The translations under genes and the position numbers were made by a program. The notes beneath the pieces were generated by a model, which ran no database searches, was not told the DNA's origin, and saw nothing but the letters and a program-made list of their open reading frames with translations. Positions 5,825-11,264 of a stretch of DNA of 11,264 nt are shown in pieces. The DNA is from Streptosporangiaceae bacterium (GTDB lineage Bacteria > Actinomycetota > Actinomycetes > Streptosporangiales > Streptosporangiaceae). Location: contig JASHOI010000118.1 in the NCBI GenBank assembly GCA_030041195.1, positions 1 to 11,264 of the forward strand, read 5' to 3'. Every line of letters begins with the position of its first letter. The first letter of the stretch is position 1.

Positions 5825-6223
5825 GTGAACGCGCGCGAGCTGGCGCGGCGGTCCCAGGCGGCGGTGGCAGCCAAGGACCGGAGCGCCTGGCTGAGCCTGT
5901 TCGCCGACGACGCCGTCGTCCAGGATCCGATCGGGCCGTCGCCGCTCGACCCGAGCGGCGCGGGACACCGCGGTGCGGCGGCGATCGCCGCCTTCTACGA
6001 CACGGTGATCGCCACCGCGGAACGGATCACGTTCGAGATCGAGCGCTCCTACCTGTGCGGCGACGAGGTCGCCGACGTCGGCGTCATCCGCACCGTGCTG
6101 CCCGGCGGCCAGCAGGTTGCCGTCGTGCGCGGTGTGTTCACCTACCGCAGCAACGGCGACGGCAGGCTCGCCGCGCTGCGCGCGTTCTGGGAGTTCGACG
6201 CGCTCGAGCTGGCCGACGCCTGA
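5825..6223 (+). CDS. SnoaL / ketosteroid isomerase-like NTF2-fold protein
   Basis: The 132-residue cone-shaped-fold protein has an N-terminal helix ELARRSQAAVAAKDRSAWLSLF, then ADDAVVQDPIGPSPLDPSGAGHRG, where Asp34 sits at the place of the catalytic acid of delta5-3-ketosteroid isomerase, then AAIAAFYDTVIATAERITFEI and a C-terminal sheet ending LRAFWEFDALEL. The 'V.DPiGPS..DP.G.GhrG..aI..F' line is typical of actinobacterial steroid-isomerase-like proteins. Isomerase activity is possible but not shown. The GTG start at 5825 has a perfect AAGGAGG (5812-5818) six bases upstream, so it is preferred over the longer frame from 5651. It lies 65 bases after the CGNR gene on the same strand and converges on the MpaB-like gene with only 11 bases between stops. 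Confidence 0.85.
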   Translation: MNARELARRSQAAVAAKDRSAWLSLFADDAVVQDPIGPSPLDPSGAGHRGAAAIAAFYDTVIATAERITFEIERSYLCGDEVADVGVIRTVLPGGQQVAVVRGVFTYRSNGDGRLAALRAFWEFDALELADA

Positions 6224-6234
6224 TCATCGAGGTC

Positions 6235-7095
6235 TTACGCCGGTTTTGCCGGCGGGGCGGTGGTGGCCCACCGGATCGCGTGCACCAGGGCGTGGCCGGC
6301 GGGGCGCACCACCGCGGCCTCGGTCACCGGCAGCCGGGGCAGCCAAAGATGGCGGCGAGCCCACCCCGGCAGCAGCGACACCGCCGCCGCGGCCAGCACG
6401 CCGTACGCCGGCCGGGCGATGACCGGCAGCGGCGGGTTGAGCAGCAAGAACCGGGCCGCCTCCCGGGCCTGGGTGGTCGCGGCCAGTTCCGGGCGGTACG
6501 CCTCGATCCGGGCGGCGAGCTCGGCCTCGGTGCGCGGGGGGTCCGCCACGCCGAGCGCCGCGCCGATGCGGGCCATATCAGCCACGTAAGCGTCACGTTC
6601 GGGCTGGTCGAGAGGGTTCGCTCCGAAGCGGCAGTAAGCACTCAGGAAACTGTCGGCCTCAGCGATGTGCACCCACGCGAGCAGGTGCGGATCGGATGCC
6701 GCGTACGGCCGTCCGTCCGGCGCGGTCCCGGTGACCCGCTCGTGGATGGCCTGGACCCGCGCGATCGCCTGGTGCGCGTCGGCGGCCCGGCCGAACGTGG
6801 TCACGGCCAGGAAGTAGCTGGTCCGCTGCAGCCGGCCCCACGGGTCGCCACGGTAACCGGAGTGCCCGGCCACGGCCGCCATCGCCAGCGGGTGCAGCGA
6901 CTGCAGCAGCAGCGCCCGCAGCCCGCCGACGAACATCGCCGAGTCCCCGTGCACCCGGCGGATCGGCCGGTCCTCGGCGAACCAGCGCTCGCCCGGGGCC
7001 TGGATCAGCGCGCGGCGTTCCGGGCCCTGCGGGCCCGCGACCCGCTCGAAGATCGCTCCCCCGATCCGCTTCCGAACCTGGTCCGTCGTGCTCAT
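6235..7095 (-). CDS. MpaB-like / rubber-oxygenase family protein (DUF2236)
   Basis: The 286-residue product shows the DUF2236 pattern: RVHGDSAMFVGGLRALLLQS followed by LHPLAMAAVAGHSGYRGDPWGRLQRT, then VQAIHERVTG, then DPHLLAWVHIAEADSFLSAYCRFG. A C-terminal helical bundle contains NPPLPVIARPAYGVLAAAAVSLLPGWAR. The histidines at about 49, 68 and 78 and those in HLLAWVH are candidates for heme binding, as in latex-clearing proteins and the MpaB oxygenases. There is no signal peptide, so a cytoplasmic or membrane-bound place is likely. I start at ATG 7095 because similarity begins there. The upstream extension to 7266 looks unrelated. No ribosome binding site is present, and GATAAT stands six bases before the ATG, which suggests a leaderless message. 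The substrate is unknown. Confidence 0.85.
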   Translation of the reverse strand: MSTTDQVRKRIGGAIFERVAGPQGPERRALIQAPGERWFAEDRPIRRVHGDSAMFVGGLRALLLQSLHPLAMAAVAGHSGYRGDPWGRLQRTSYFLAVTTFGRAADAHQAIARVQAIHERVTGTAPDGRPYAASDPHLLAWVHIAEADSFLSAYCRFGANPLDQPERDAYVADMARIGAALGVADPPRTEAELAARIEAYRPELAATTQAREAARFLLLNPPLPVIARPAYGVLAAAAVSLLPGWARRHLWLPRLPVTEAAVVRPAGHALVHAIRWATTAPPAKPA

Positions 7096-7101
7096 ACGCC
7101 C

Positions 7102-7107
7102 ATTATC
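7102..7107 (-). promoter_or_regulatory. -10 box of a probable leaderless promoter (MpaB-like gene)
   Basis: The minus strand reads GATAAT, then GGGCGT, then the ATG at 7095. Transcription would start at or next to the A of ATG. No good -35 (GCTGCC at 17 bases) and no Shine-Dalgarno sequence is present. Leaderless genes are common in Actinomycetota. Confidence 0.4.
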
Positions 7108-7156
7108 CCAGGCAGACTGCGCCGGGCAGCGCCAGCTCGCACAGTGGTTCGGAAAC

Positions 7157-7195
7157 GTCCGGTTGGCACCGGACAAAAGCGAACCGATATCGCTT
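7157..7195. repeat. two adjacent perfect inverted repeats upstream of the MpaB-like gene
   Basis: GTCCGGT (7157-7163) and ACCGGAC (7168-7174) pair across a four-base loop. AAGCGA (7177-7182) and TCGCTT (7190-7195) pair across seven bases, enclosing the palindrome CGATATCG (7185-7192). They lie 60-100 bases upstream of the start at 7095, a usual place for an operator, and could also end transcription coming from the VOC gene. The rest of the 264-base gap (7096-7359) shows no gene. Confidence 0.45.
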
Positions 7196-7315
7196 GGCCG
7201 ATCGGAGCCCTGGCAGGGGTGGGTCAGGGGCCGCTGGCGTAGGGGCGGGGTGATGATCTCGAGCATGTGGTGTGGTTCAACTGCACGCTCACACCGGTGG
7301 TTGTGCCCAGTAACC

Positions 7316-7338
7316 CGGCGGGCGAACGATTCCCGCCG
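7316..7338 (-). terminator. hairpin downstream of the VOC gene, possible terminator
   Basis: CGGCGGG (7316-7322) pairs with CCCGCCG (7332-7338) over a nine-base loop, 21 bases beyond the VOC stop at 7360. It is G/C-rich with no T-run, so intrinsic termination is uncertain. Confidence 0.35.
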
Positions 7339-7359
7339 TTGCCCGGCCGTCTGCCGCGG

Positions 7360-7740
7360 CTAGGCGGCCGCGAACTCGGTCAGCGAGAGGGTGTTGCCGT
7401 CGGGATCGGTGAACCAGGCGACCTTGTCCCCGCTCGGGGCCGTCCAGATGCCGAGATCGTCCTGGCCCATGCCGTCGTAGCGGGTGAAGCGCACGCCCTT
7501 GGCCTCCAGCGCGCGCACGGCTGCCGCGATGTCGTCCACCCGCCAGCCGGCGATCGTGAACGACTGCACCGCGAGGTTGGGCACCGGCGTGACCCGCAGC
7601 ATCGTGCCGTTGGCGTCCAGAACCAGGGCGAACGGCGTGACCTCGGCCACGCGAAGCCCGAGAAGCCGCTCGTAGAAGCCCCGCGCCTCGAAGATGTCGC
7701 GCACGGGGATGAAGCCGATGAACGGCGCTCCGGCGAGCAT
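7360..7740 (-). CDS. VOC (glyoxalase/dioxygenase-fold) family protein
   Basis: The product has 126 residues with the two beta-alpha-beta-beta-beta modules of the vicinal oxygen chelate fold: FIGFIPVRDIFEARGFYERL then LGLRVAEV, ALVLDANGTMLRV, then WRVDDIAAAVRALEAKGVRF, and the end signature VAWFTDPDGNTLSLTEF with Glu122. The first-strand metal ligand His/Gln of typical glyoxalases is not obvious (GFIPVRD), so catalysis is uncertain. Members include lyases, dioxygenases and bleomycin or fosfomycin resistance proteins, and nothing here selects between them. The ATG at 7740 has no ribosome binding site but a TATGTT box six bases upstream, suggesting a leaderless start. It lies 111 bases after the F420-dependent gene on the same strand. 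Confidence 0.85.
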   Translation of the reverse strand: MLAGAPFIGFIPVRDIFEARGFYERLLGLRVAEVTPFALVLDANGTMLRVTPVPNLAVQSFTIAGWRVDDIAAAVRALEAKGVRFTRYDGMGQDDLGIWTAPSGDKVAWFTDPDGNTLSLTEFAAA

Positions 7741-7746
7741 CGGCCG

Positions 7747-7752
7747 AACATA
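7747..7752 (-). promoter_or_regulatory. -10-like box of a probable leaderless start (VOC gene)
   Basis: The minus strand reads TATGTT, then CGGCCG, then ATG at 7740. The distance is the same as at the MpaB-like gene. No convincing -35 box or Shine-Dalgarno sequence is seen. Confidence 0.3.
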
Positions 7753-7815
7753 CCACGCGCCGAGATCGGCACCGGGAGGCGAGCAAGGGATGAACGTGCC
7801 TGTACCACAGCACCG

Positions 7816-7829
7816 TCACCGGCCGGTGA
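7816..7829. repeat. perfect 14-base palindrome TCACCGGCCGGTGA
   Basis: This perfect palindrome lies in the gap between the F420-dependent gene's stop (7852) and the VOC start (7740). It can form a five-pair stem with a GGCC loop. It is either a weak transcript end for the upstream gene or an operator for the VOC gene. Because the bases are all common in this G/C-rich DNA, chance is possible. Confidence 0.35.
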
Positions 7830-7851
7830 TCCGGTGGCGCAGTGCGCTGGC

Positions 7852-8301
7852 CTACTCGGCGGCCAGCACCTCGAACGCCGGGTGTTTCGGGGCGATGGCG
7901 CGGATCTGCTCGTCGCTGGAATCCGGTCCGGTGCCGTCGAAGAAGATCCCGACCTCCGTCTTCCACCTCCTGAGGTAGGCGCGCAGCACCGGGACCTTCT
8001 CATCATCGGTGAGCTCCCGGCCGCGGAACGGCTCGGCCCGCCTGCCCAGGCGCAGTTCGCCGGTGCCGGCCGCGCGCAGGTTGCGCACCCACTGAGTCTC
8101 GCCGCGTGGCGCGACGAGGTACCGGCGGTCATCGTGGCTGAGCAGGTTCACCGGCGTGGTGCGCCACTGGCCGCTCGTCCGGCCCTTGACCGCAAGGATC
8201 CGGGAGCCAAGAACGCTGATGCCCTGCCGGGTCAGAAACGCCACCGACTGGTTGAACACGTTGCGCGTGAACCAGCCCGGTGCTCGGTAGTGATCGGACA
8301 C
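7852..8301 (-). CDS. deazaflavin (F420)-dependent nitroreductase-family oxidoreductase
   Basis: This 149-residue protein has the split-barrel layout of the Ddn/DUF385 family: WFTRNVFNQSVAFLTRQG, then VLAVKGRTSGQWRTTPVNLL-type sequence with GRTSGQWRTTP at 40-50, the strand RRYLVAPRGE, and TQWVRNLRAAGTGELRLGRR (Trp71 to Leu75 conserved in the family). The C-terminal helices hold FFDGTG and the closing motif KHPAFEVL. These enzymes use reduced coenzyme F420 to reduce quinones, nitroaromatics or other xenobiotics. The substrate is unknown here. The GTG start at 8301 is chosen because the family pattern begins there. TAGGCT lies seven bases upstream and no Shine-Dalgarno is present. It follows the sulfatase stop by 37 bases on the same strand, so the two may form one transcript. 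Confidence 0.85.
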   Translation of the reverse strand: MSDHYRAPGWFTRNVFNQSVAFLTRQGISVLGSRILAVKGRTSGQWRTTPVNLLSHDDRRYLVAPRGETQWVRNLRAAGTGELRLGRRAEPFRGRELTDDEKVPVLRAYLRRWKTEVGIFFDGTGPDSSDEQIRAIAPKHPAFEVLAAE

Positions 8302-8338
8302 GCTAGCCAGCCTAAGCGCGATAGCGCCGGCGCGTTTG

Positions 8339-10690
8339 TTACTGGCGTGCCATGGCCATCCGCATCTCGCTGTCGGTGTCGGCGATGAGCTCACCCGAGA
8401 CGTCGACGGTGACGGTGTGCAGCGTGCCGGTGAAGGCGAACGGGGCGACGTAATCGGTGGTGACCGCCGAGCCCGGGTTGGCCCCGCAGGTGAGCCCGCC
8501 CGGGTTGAACCCGATCGGCGTGGTGACCGGGAACTCGTCTTGGGCGATGAGCTGGCCGTCGACGTACAGCTGCGCCCGGCCCGGAGAGCCCTTGCCGCGG
8601 GCGAAGTCCGGCGCGCCGGTGGGCTCGAACTCAAACCGCAGCAGGTGCCTGCCGGCGGGCAGCGCCTGCGGTGCGGATACCTGGTAGGTGGTGCGGCTGA
8701 CGTAGTTGTGGGCGTAGCACAGCCTGCCGTCCTTGACATACAGCGACCAACCGCCGCCGCCGCTGCCCTGGCACAGCAGCACACCTTCCGCGCCGTCCTC
8801 GGGGATTTCGGCGTCGGCGGTGATCGCGTGCGGCCGGTTGAGCACGCGTGGCCCGACGAAGTTCCCCACCGTCTGGGTACCGGGCCGGTAGGTGTACCGG
8901 TTGCGCGGCTCGGCCACCTGAGGGCGCTGCGCAAGGAGCCGTTCCGCCGCGCTGCCGTCGAGCGGCAGCACGTTGTACTTCCCGGCCTCGACGTACCACA
9001 TCGTGATCAGCTCGATGAGCTTGTCCCGGTGCTTGGCGGCGAGGTCGTGGTTTTCGGCCGGGTCGGCAGCGACGTGGTACAGCTCCCAGCCGTGGGCATC
9101 GAGGTCGGTGAGCGCCCCGGCCGTGATCAGAGCGCCAAACGGCTTGCCGGCCTCGGCGAACGACGGCCCGGGCCAGGGACAGACGGCCCGCCATCCGTCG
9201 TGGTCGATGGCCCGGTGGCCGAACATCTCGTAGTACTGGGTGCGGTGCCCGGTCGCGGCGCCCGGGTCGTCGAAGGTGTGGGCGAAGCTGACCCCGTGCA
9301 GCGGCGACTGGGTCACGCCCCGGACCGTTGCGGGCGGCGTGAGGCCGAGCGCGTCCAGCACGGTCGGGACGATGTCGATGATGTGCGCGAACTGGGTGCG
9401 CACCGCACCGCGGGACTCGATGCCGCCGGGCCAGTGCACCAGGAACGGGTCGCTGGTGCCGCCGCGGTAGGTCTCCCTTTTCCACCGCCGGAACGGGGTG
9501 TTCCCCGCGAAAGTCCAGCCCCATGGGTAGTGATTGAACGTGGTGGGACCGCCCAGCTCATCGATACGGGCGAGGCTTTCCTCCAGGGATTCCTGGGCGT
9601 TATTGAAGAACTGCAGCTCATTGGTCGTGCCGGTCGGGCCGCCCTCGGGGCTGGCGCCGTTGTCGGAGACCACCATGATCAGGGTGTTGTCGAACTCGCC
9701 GATCTCCTTCAGGAAATCGAGCAGCCGGCCGACGTGGTGGTCGGTATGCGACAGGAATCCGGCGAACACTTCCATCATCCGCGCCGCCAGCCTGCGCGCC
9801 TCCGGCGGCAGCGAATCCCAGTCGGGCACGTCCGGGTCGTGCCGCGACAGTTCCACATCCGCCGGCATGAGGCCGAGTTCCTTCTGCCTGGCCAGCACCT
9901 GCTGGCGGTAGGCGTCCCAGCCGTCATCGAACTGGCCCGCATACCGGTCGGCCCACTCTTTCGGCACGTGGTGCGGTGCGTGCGTGGCACCAGTGCAGAA
10001 GTGCAGGTAGAACGGCTTATGCGGGGCCACCTGCTTGGCGTCGGCGATGAACCCGATCGCCTTATCGGCCAGGTCCTCGGTCAGGTGATACCCCTGCTCC
10101 GGGGTGCGCGGGGGCTGCACCTGGTGGTTGTCGTAGACCAGATCGGGATACCACTGGCTGGTGTCACCGCCAAGGAACCCGTAGAACCGCTCGAACCCGC
10201 GGCCCAGCGGCCAGCGATCATACGGCCCGGCCGCCGACTCGAACTCCGACGGCAGCAGATGGTACTTGCCCACCAGGTACGTGCTATAGCCGTGAGCCAG
10301 CAGCATCTCCGACAGAAAGCCGTTCTCGAACGGGATCTGGCCGTTATAGCCGGGGTAGCCGGTGGCCATCTCGTTGACCGCGGCGGTCGCGTTCGCGTGG
10401 TGATTGCGGCCGGTGATAATGCACGAGCGCGACGGCGAGCACAGCGCCGTGGTGTGCATGTTCGTATACAACAGCCCGCCAGCGGCCAGCGCATCCAGAC
10501 TGGGCGTGGCGATCGGGCTGCCATAGCAGCCCAGCTGCCCGAAACCGGTGTCATCGAGCACGATGACCAGCACGTTCGGCGATCCCGGTGACGCCCGCAG
10601 CGGCCTCGGCCAGGCCGGGCTTGACTCATCCGCCGTCCGCCCGATCACCCCCGGGAACGCCGTCCCCGGCTCATACTCAGTCAGCCCCAT
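8339..10690 (-). CDS. arylsulfatase, formylglycine-dependent type I
   Basis: The product has 783 residues, the size of long actinobacterial arylsulfatases such as mycobacterial AtsA. Metal-site residues are visible in order: Asp46-Asp47 (IVLDDTGFG), the active-site signature ALCSPSRSCIITGR with Cys84 to be converted to formylglycine and Arg88, Lys142 and His144 (VGKYHL), His227 (TGATHAPHH), and Asp333-Asn334 (VVSDNGAS). GFERFYGFLGGDTSQWYPDLVYDN is also typical of this subgroup. The last 170 or so residues form a beta-rich lectin-like region. No signal peptide is seen, so it is probably cytoplasmic. I start at ATG 10690 (MGLTEYEPGTAFPGVIGRT, with a G-rich GGTGGGGGG upstream). Frames from 10753 and 10789 are longer but add non-conserved residues. 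A formylglycine-generating enzyme must be encoded elsewhere. Confidence 0.93.
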   Translation of the reverse strand: MGLTEYEPGTAFPGVIGRTADESSPAWPRPLRASPGSPNVLVIVLDDTGFGQLGCYGSPIATPSLDALAAGGLLYTNMHTTALCSPSRSCIITGRNHHANATAAVNEMATGYPGYNGQIPFENGFLSEMLLAHGYSTYLVGKYHLLPSEFESAAGPYDRWPLGRGFERFYGFLGGDTSQWYPDLVYDNHQVQPPRTPEQGYHLTEDLADKAIGFIADAKQVAPHKPFYLHFCTGATHAPHHVPKEWADRYAGQFDDGWDAYRQQVLARQKELGLMPADVELSRHDPDVPDWDSLPPEARRLAARMMEVFAGFLSHTDHHVGRLLDFLKEIGEFDNTLIMVVSDNGASPEGGPTGTTNELQFFNNAQESLEESLARIDELGGPTTFNHYPWGWTFAGNTPFRRWKRETYRGGTSDPFLVHWPGGIESRGAVRTQFAHIIDIVPTVLDALGLTPPATVRGVTQSPLHGVSFAHTFDDPGAATGHRTQYYEMFGHRAIDHDGWRAVCPWPGPSFAEAGKPFGALITAGALTDLDAHGWELYHVAADPAENHDLAAKHRDKLIELITMWYVEAGKYNVLPLDGSAAERLLAQRPQVAEPRNRYTYRPGTQTVGNFVGPRVLNRPHAITADAEIPEDGAEGVLLCQGSGGGGWSLYVKDGRLCYAHNYVSRTTYQVSAPQALPAGRHLLRFEFEPTGAPDFARGKGSPGRAQLYVDGQLIAQDEFPVTTPIGFNPGGLTCGANPGSAVTTDYVAPFAFTGTLHTVTVDVSGELIADTDSEMRMAMARQ

Positions 10691-10738
10691 CGCAAGCCCC
10701 CCACCCGCCGAGACCACCGGCACCAGCACAACCCGCCC

Positions 10739-10756
10739 GTGATGAACCGTCATCAC
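10739..10756. promoter_or_regulatory. palindrome GTGATGA-ACCG-TCATCAC between the sulfatase and PyrE genes
   Basis: Seven-base arms are separated by four bases. It lies 49 bases upstream of the sulfatase start and 43 bases before the PyrE-like start, the right place for a shared operator. If the sulfatase truly started at 10789 the repeat would be coding sequence, but the shorter start is preferred. Confidence 0.45.
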
Positions 10757-10786
10757 CCCGGCCGGGTGACGGAGCGGAACCTTTGG

Positions 10787-10792
10787 CATGAT
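10787..10792 (+). promoter_or_regulatory. -10-like box of a probable leaderless start (PyrE-like gene)
   Basis: CATGAT is followed by six bases and GTG 10799, with no Shine-Dalgarno. A -35-like GTGACG (10766-10771) is 15 bases upstream of the box, short of ideal. Confidence 0.3.
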
Positions 10793-10798
10793 CGAGCC

Positions 10799-11264
10799 GT
10801 GCCGGACAGCGACCTGATCGAACTGGCGCGCGATGTTGACGCGCGATGCCGACTGCGCGGCCGGTTCACGTTGCGTTCCGGGCAGATCAGCGAGGAGTAC
10901 TTCGACAAGTACCTGTTCGAGTCCGACCCGGTACTGCTGCGGCGGGTCACCGGCCAGATGACCACGCTGCTGCCGCCGGGCACCGAGGCGCTCGGCGGGC
11001 TCGAGCTGGGCGGAGTCCCGCTCGCGGTCATGCTCAGCCAGATGACCGGAATCCCGGCCCTGTTCCTGCGCAAGCAGGCCAAGAGCTACGGCACGTGCCG
11101 GATCGCCGAGGGCGGCGACCCGGCTGGCCTGACGGTCGTGCTGGTCGAGGACGTGATCACCACGGGGGGCGCGGTCATCCAGGCTGCCGCCGCGCTGCGT
11201 GACCTCGGCGCCACCGTGAACACCGCTGTCTGCGCCATCGACCGCTCCCAGCCGGGCCGCAATC
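10799..11264 (+). CDS. pyrE: orotate phosphoribosyltransferase, 3' end cut by window
   Basis: 155 residues are visible of an expected 180 or so. The start is GTG 10799. The N-terminal part contains FTLRSGQISEEYFDKYLFE, the substrate-binding loop seen in PyrE, then LGGLELGGVPLA, FLRKQAKSYGT, and the phosphoribosyl-pyrophosphate motif VVLVEDVITTGGAV (about 113-126) with paired acidic residues Glu117 and Asp118. The enzyme makes orotidine monophosphate from orotate and PRPP in de novo pyrimidine synthesis. The gene is divergent from the sulfatase gene. Some actinobacterial proteins with this fold are annotated more loosely as phosphoribosyltransferases, but the FTLRSG and FDKYLFE signatures support PyrE. 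Confidence 0.88.
   Translation, partial: MPDSDLIELARDVDARCRLRGRFTLRSGQISEEYFDKYLFESDPVLLRRVTGQMTTLLPPGTEALGGLELGGVPLAVMLSQMTGIPALFLRKQAKSYGTCRIAEGGDPAGLTVVLVEDVITTGGAVIQAAAALRDLGATVNTAVCAIDRSQPGRN

Noticed and set aside
6055..7242. 395-codon plus-strand frame crossing the SnoaL-like end and the MpaB-like gene
   Set aside because: It runs through two well-supported genes in the wrong frame and shows an Arg/Gly/Val-rich shadow composition.
7267..8388. 373-codon plus-strand frame over the VOC and F420-dependent genes
   Set aside because: It is antisense to two genes with clear family motifs and has no motif of its own.
8336..10591. 751-codon open frame on the plus strand opposite the sulfatase
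   Set aside because: It is the antisense shadow of a very G/C-rich gene. Its composition (Arg/Gly/Val/Pro-rich, no domain pattern) is typical of such frames, while the minus-strand frame carries the full sulfatase signature.
10691..10789. 33-residue N-terminal extension of the sulfatase
   Set aside because: Family members begin near the MGLTEYEPG segment. The extension looks like translated control region and contains the GTGATGA...TCATCAC palindrome.

Overview
The window is high-G+C DNA with GTG starts, GGAGG-type ribosome binding sites, several probable leaderless starts and families typical of Actinomycetota (DUF4190/septum-formation proteins, SAV_915 family, CGNR regulators, F420-dependent reductases, MpaB-like oxygenases, large arylsulfatases). 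The genus cannot be named from this sequence. There is no rRNA, tRNA, CRISPR array or recognisable transposase. All genes appear intact except those cut by the two window edges.

Left edge (1-480): a truncated reading frame ends in TAG directly abutting the ATG of a 91-residue protein of unknown function. Both are close to 50% G+C, while the rest of the window is far richer, so this looks like the end of a transferred cassette. Next come a membrane-anchored proline/tryptophan-rich DUF4190 protein with an extracytoplasmic septum-formation-like domain (565-1395), a 12-helix MFS exporter (1498-2718) and a small SAV_915/SseB-like protein (2814-3173).

Centre (3206-6223): two divergent operons share a 194-base control region. 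Leftward is an AHSA1/SRPBCC protein, an overlapping ArsR-type repressor and a DUF899 thioredoxin-like protein. Rightward is an ABM-domain monooxygenase, a CGNR-type regulator coupled by a GTGA overlap, and a SnoaL/ketosteroid-isomerase-like protein. The leftward promoter (TTGACG/TATAAT) is flanked by two tandem operator-like dyads, TAGCAA-n8-TTGC, 25 bases apart. The rightward leader carries a different set of ATGAC/GTCAT half-sites. Each arm thus encodes its own regulator and small-molecule-handling proteins, which suggests a stress or xenobiotic response module.

Right part (6235-11264): leftward genes encode an MpaB-like heme oxygenase family protein, a VOC/glyoxalase-fold protein, a deazaflavin (F420)-dependent nitroreductase-family protein and a 783-residue formylglycine arylsulfatase. 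The rightward orotate phosphoribosyltransferase gene (pyrE-like) runs off the right edge. The sulfatase and F420 genes are probably co-transcribed (37-base gap).

No intergenic gap exceeds 300 bases. The largest, 7096-7359, holds inverted repeats and a candidate leaderless promoter but no convincing gene. No clearly new multi-gene defence or mobile system is visible. The best leads are the two-operator ArsR circuit, the CGNR protein with a His-for-Cys finger ligand, and the low-G+C coupled pair at the left edge.
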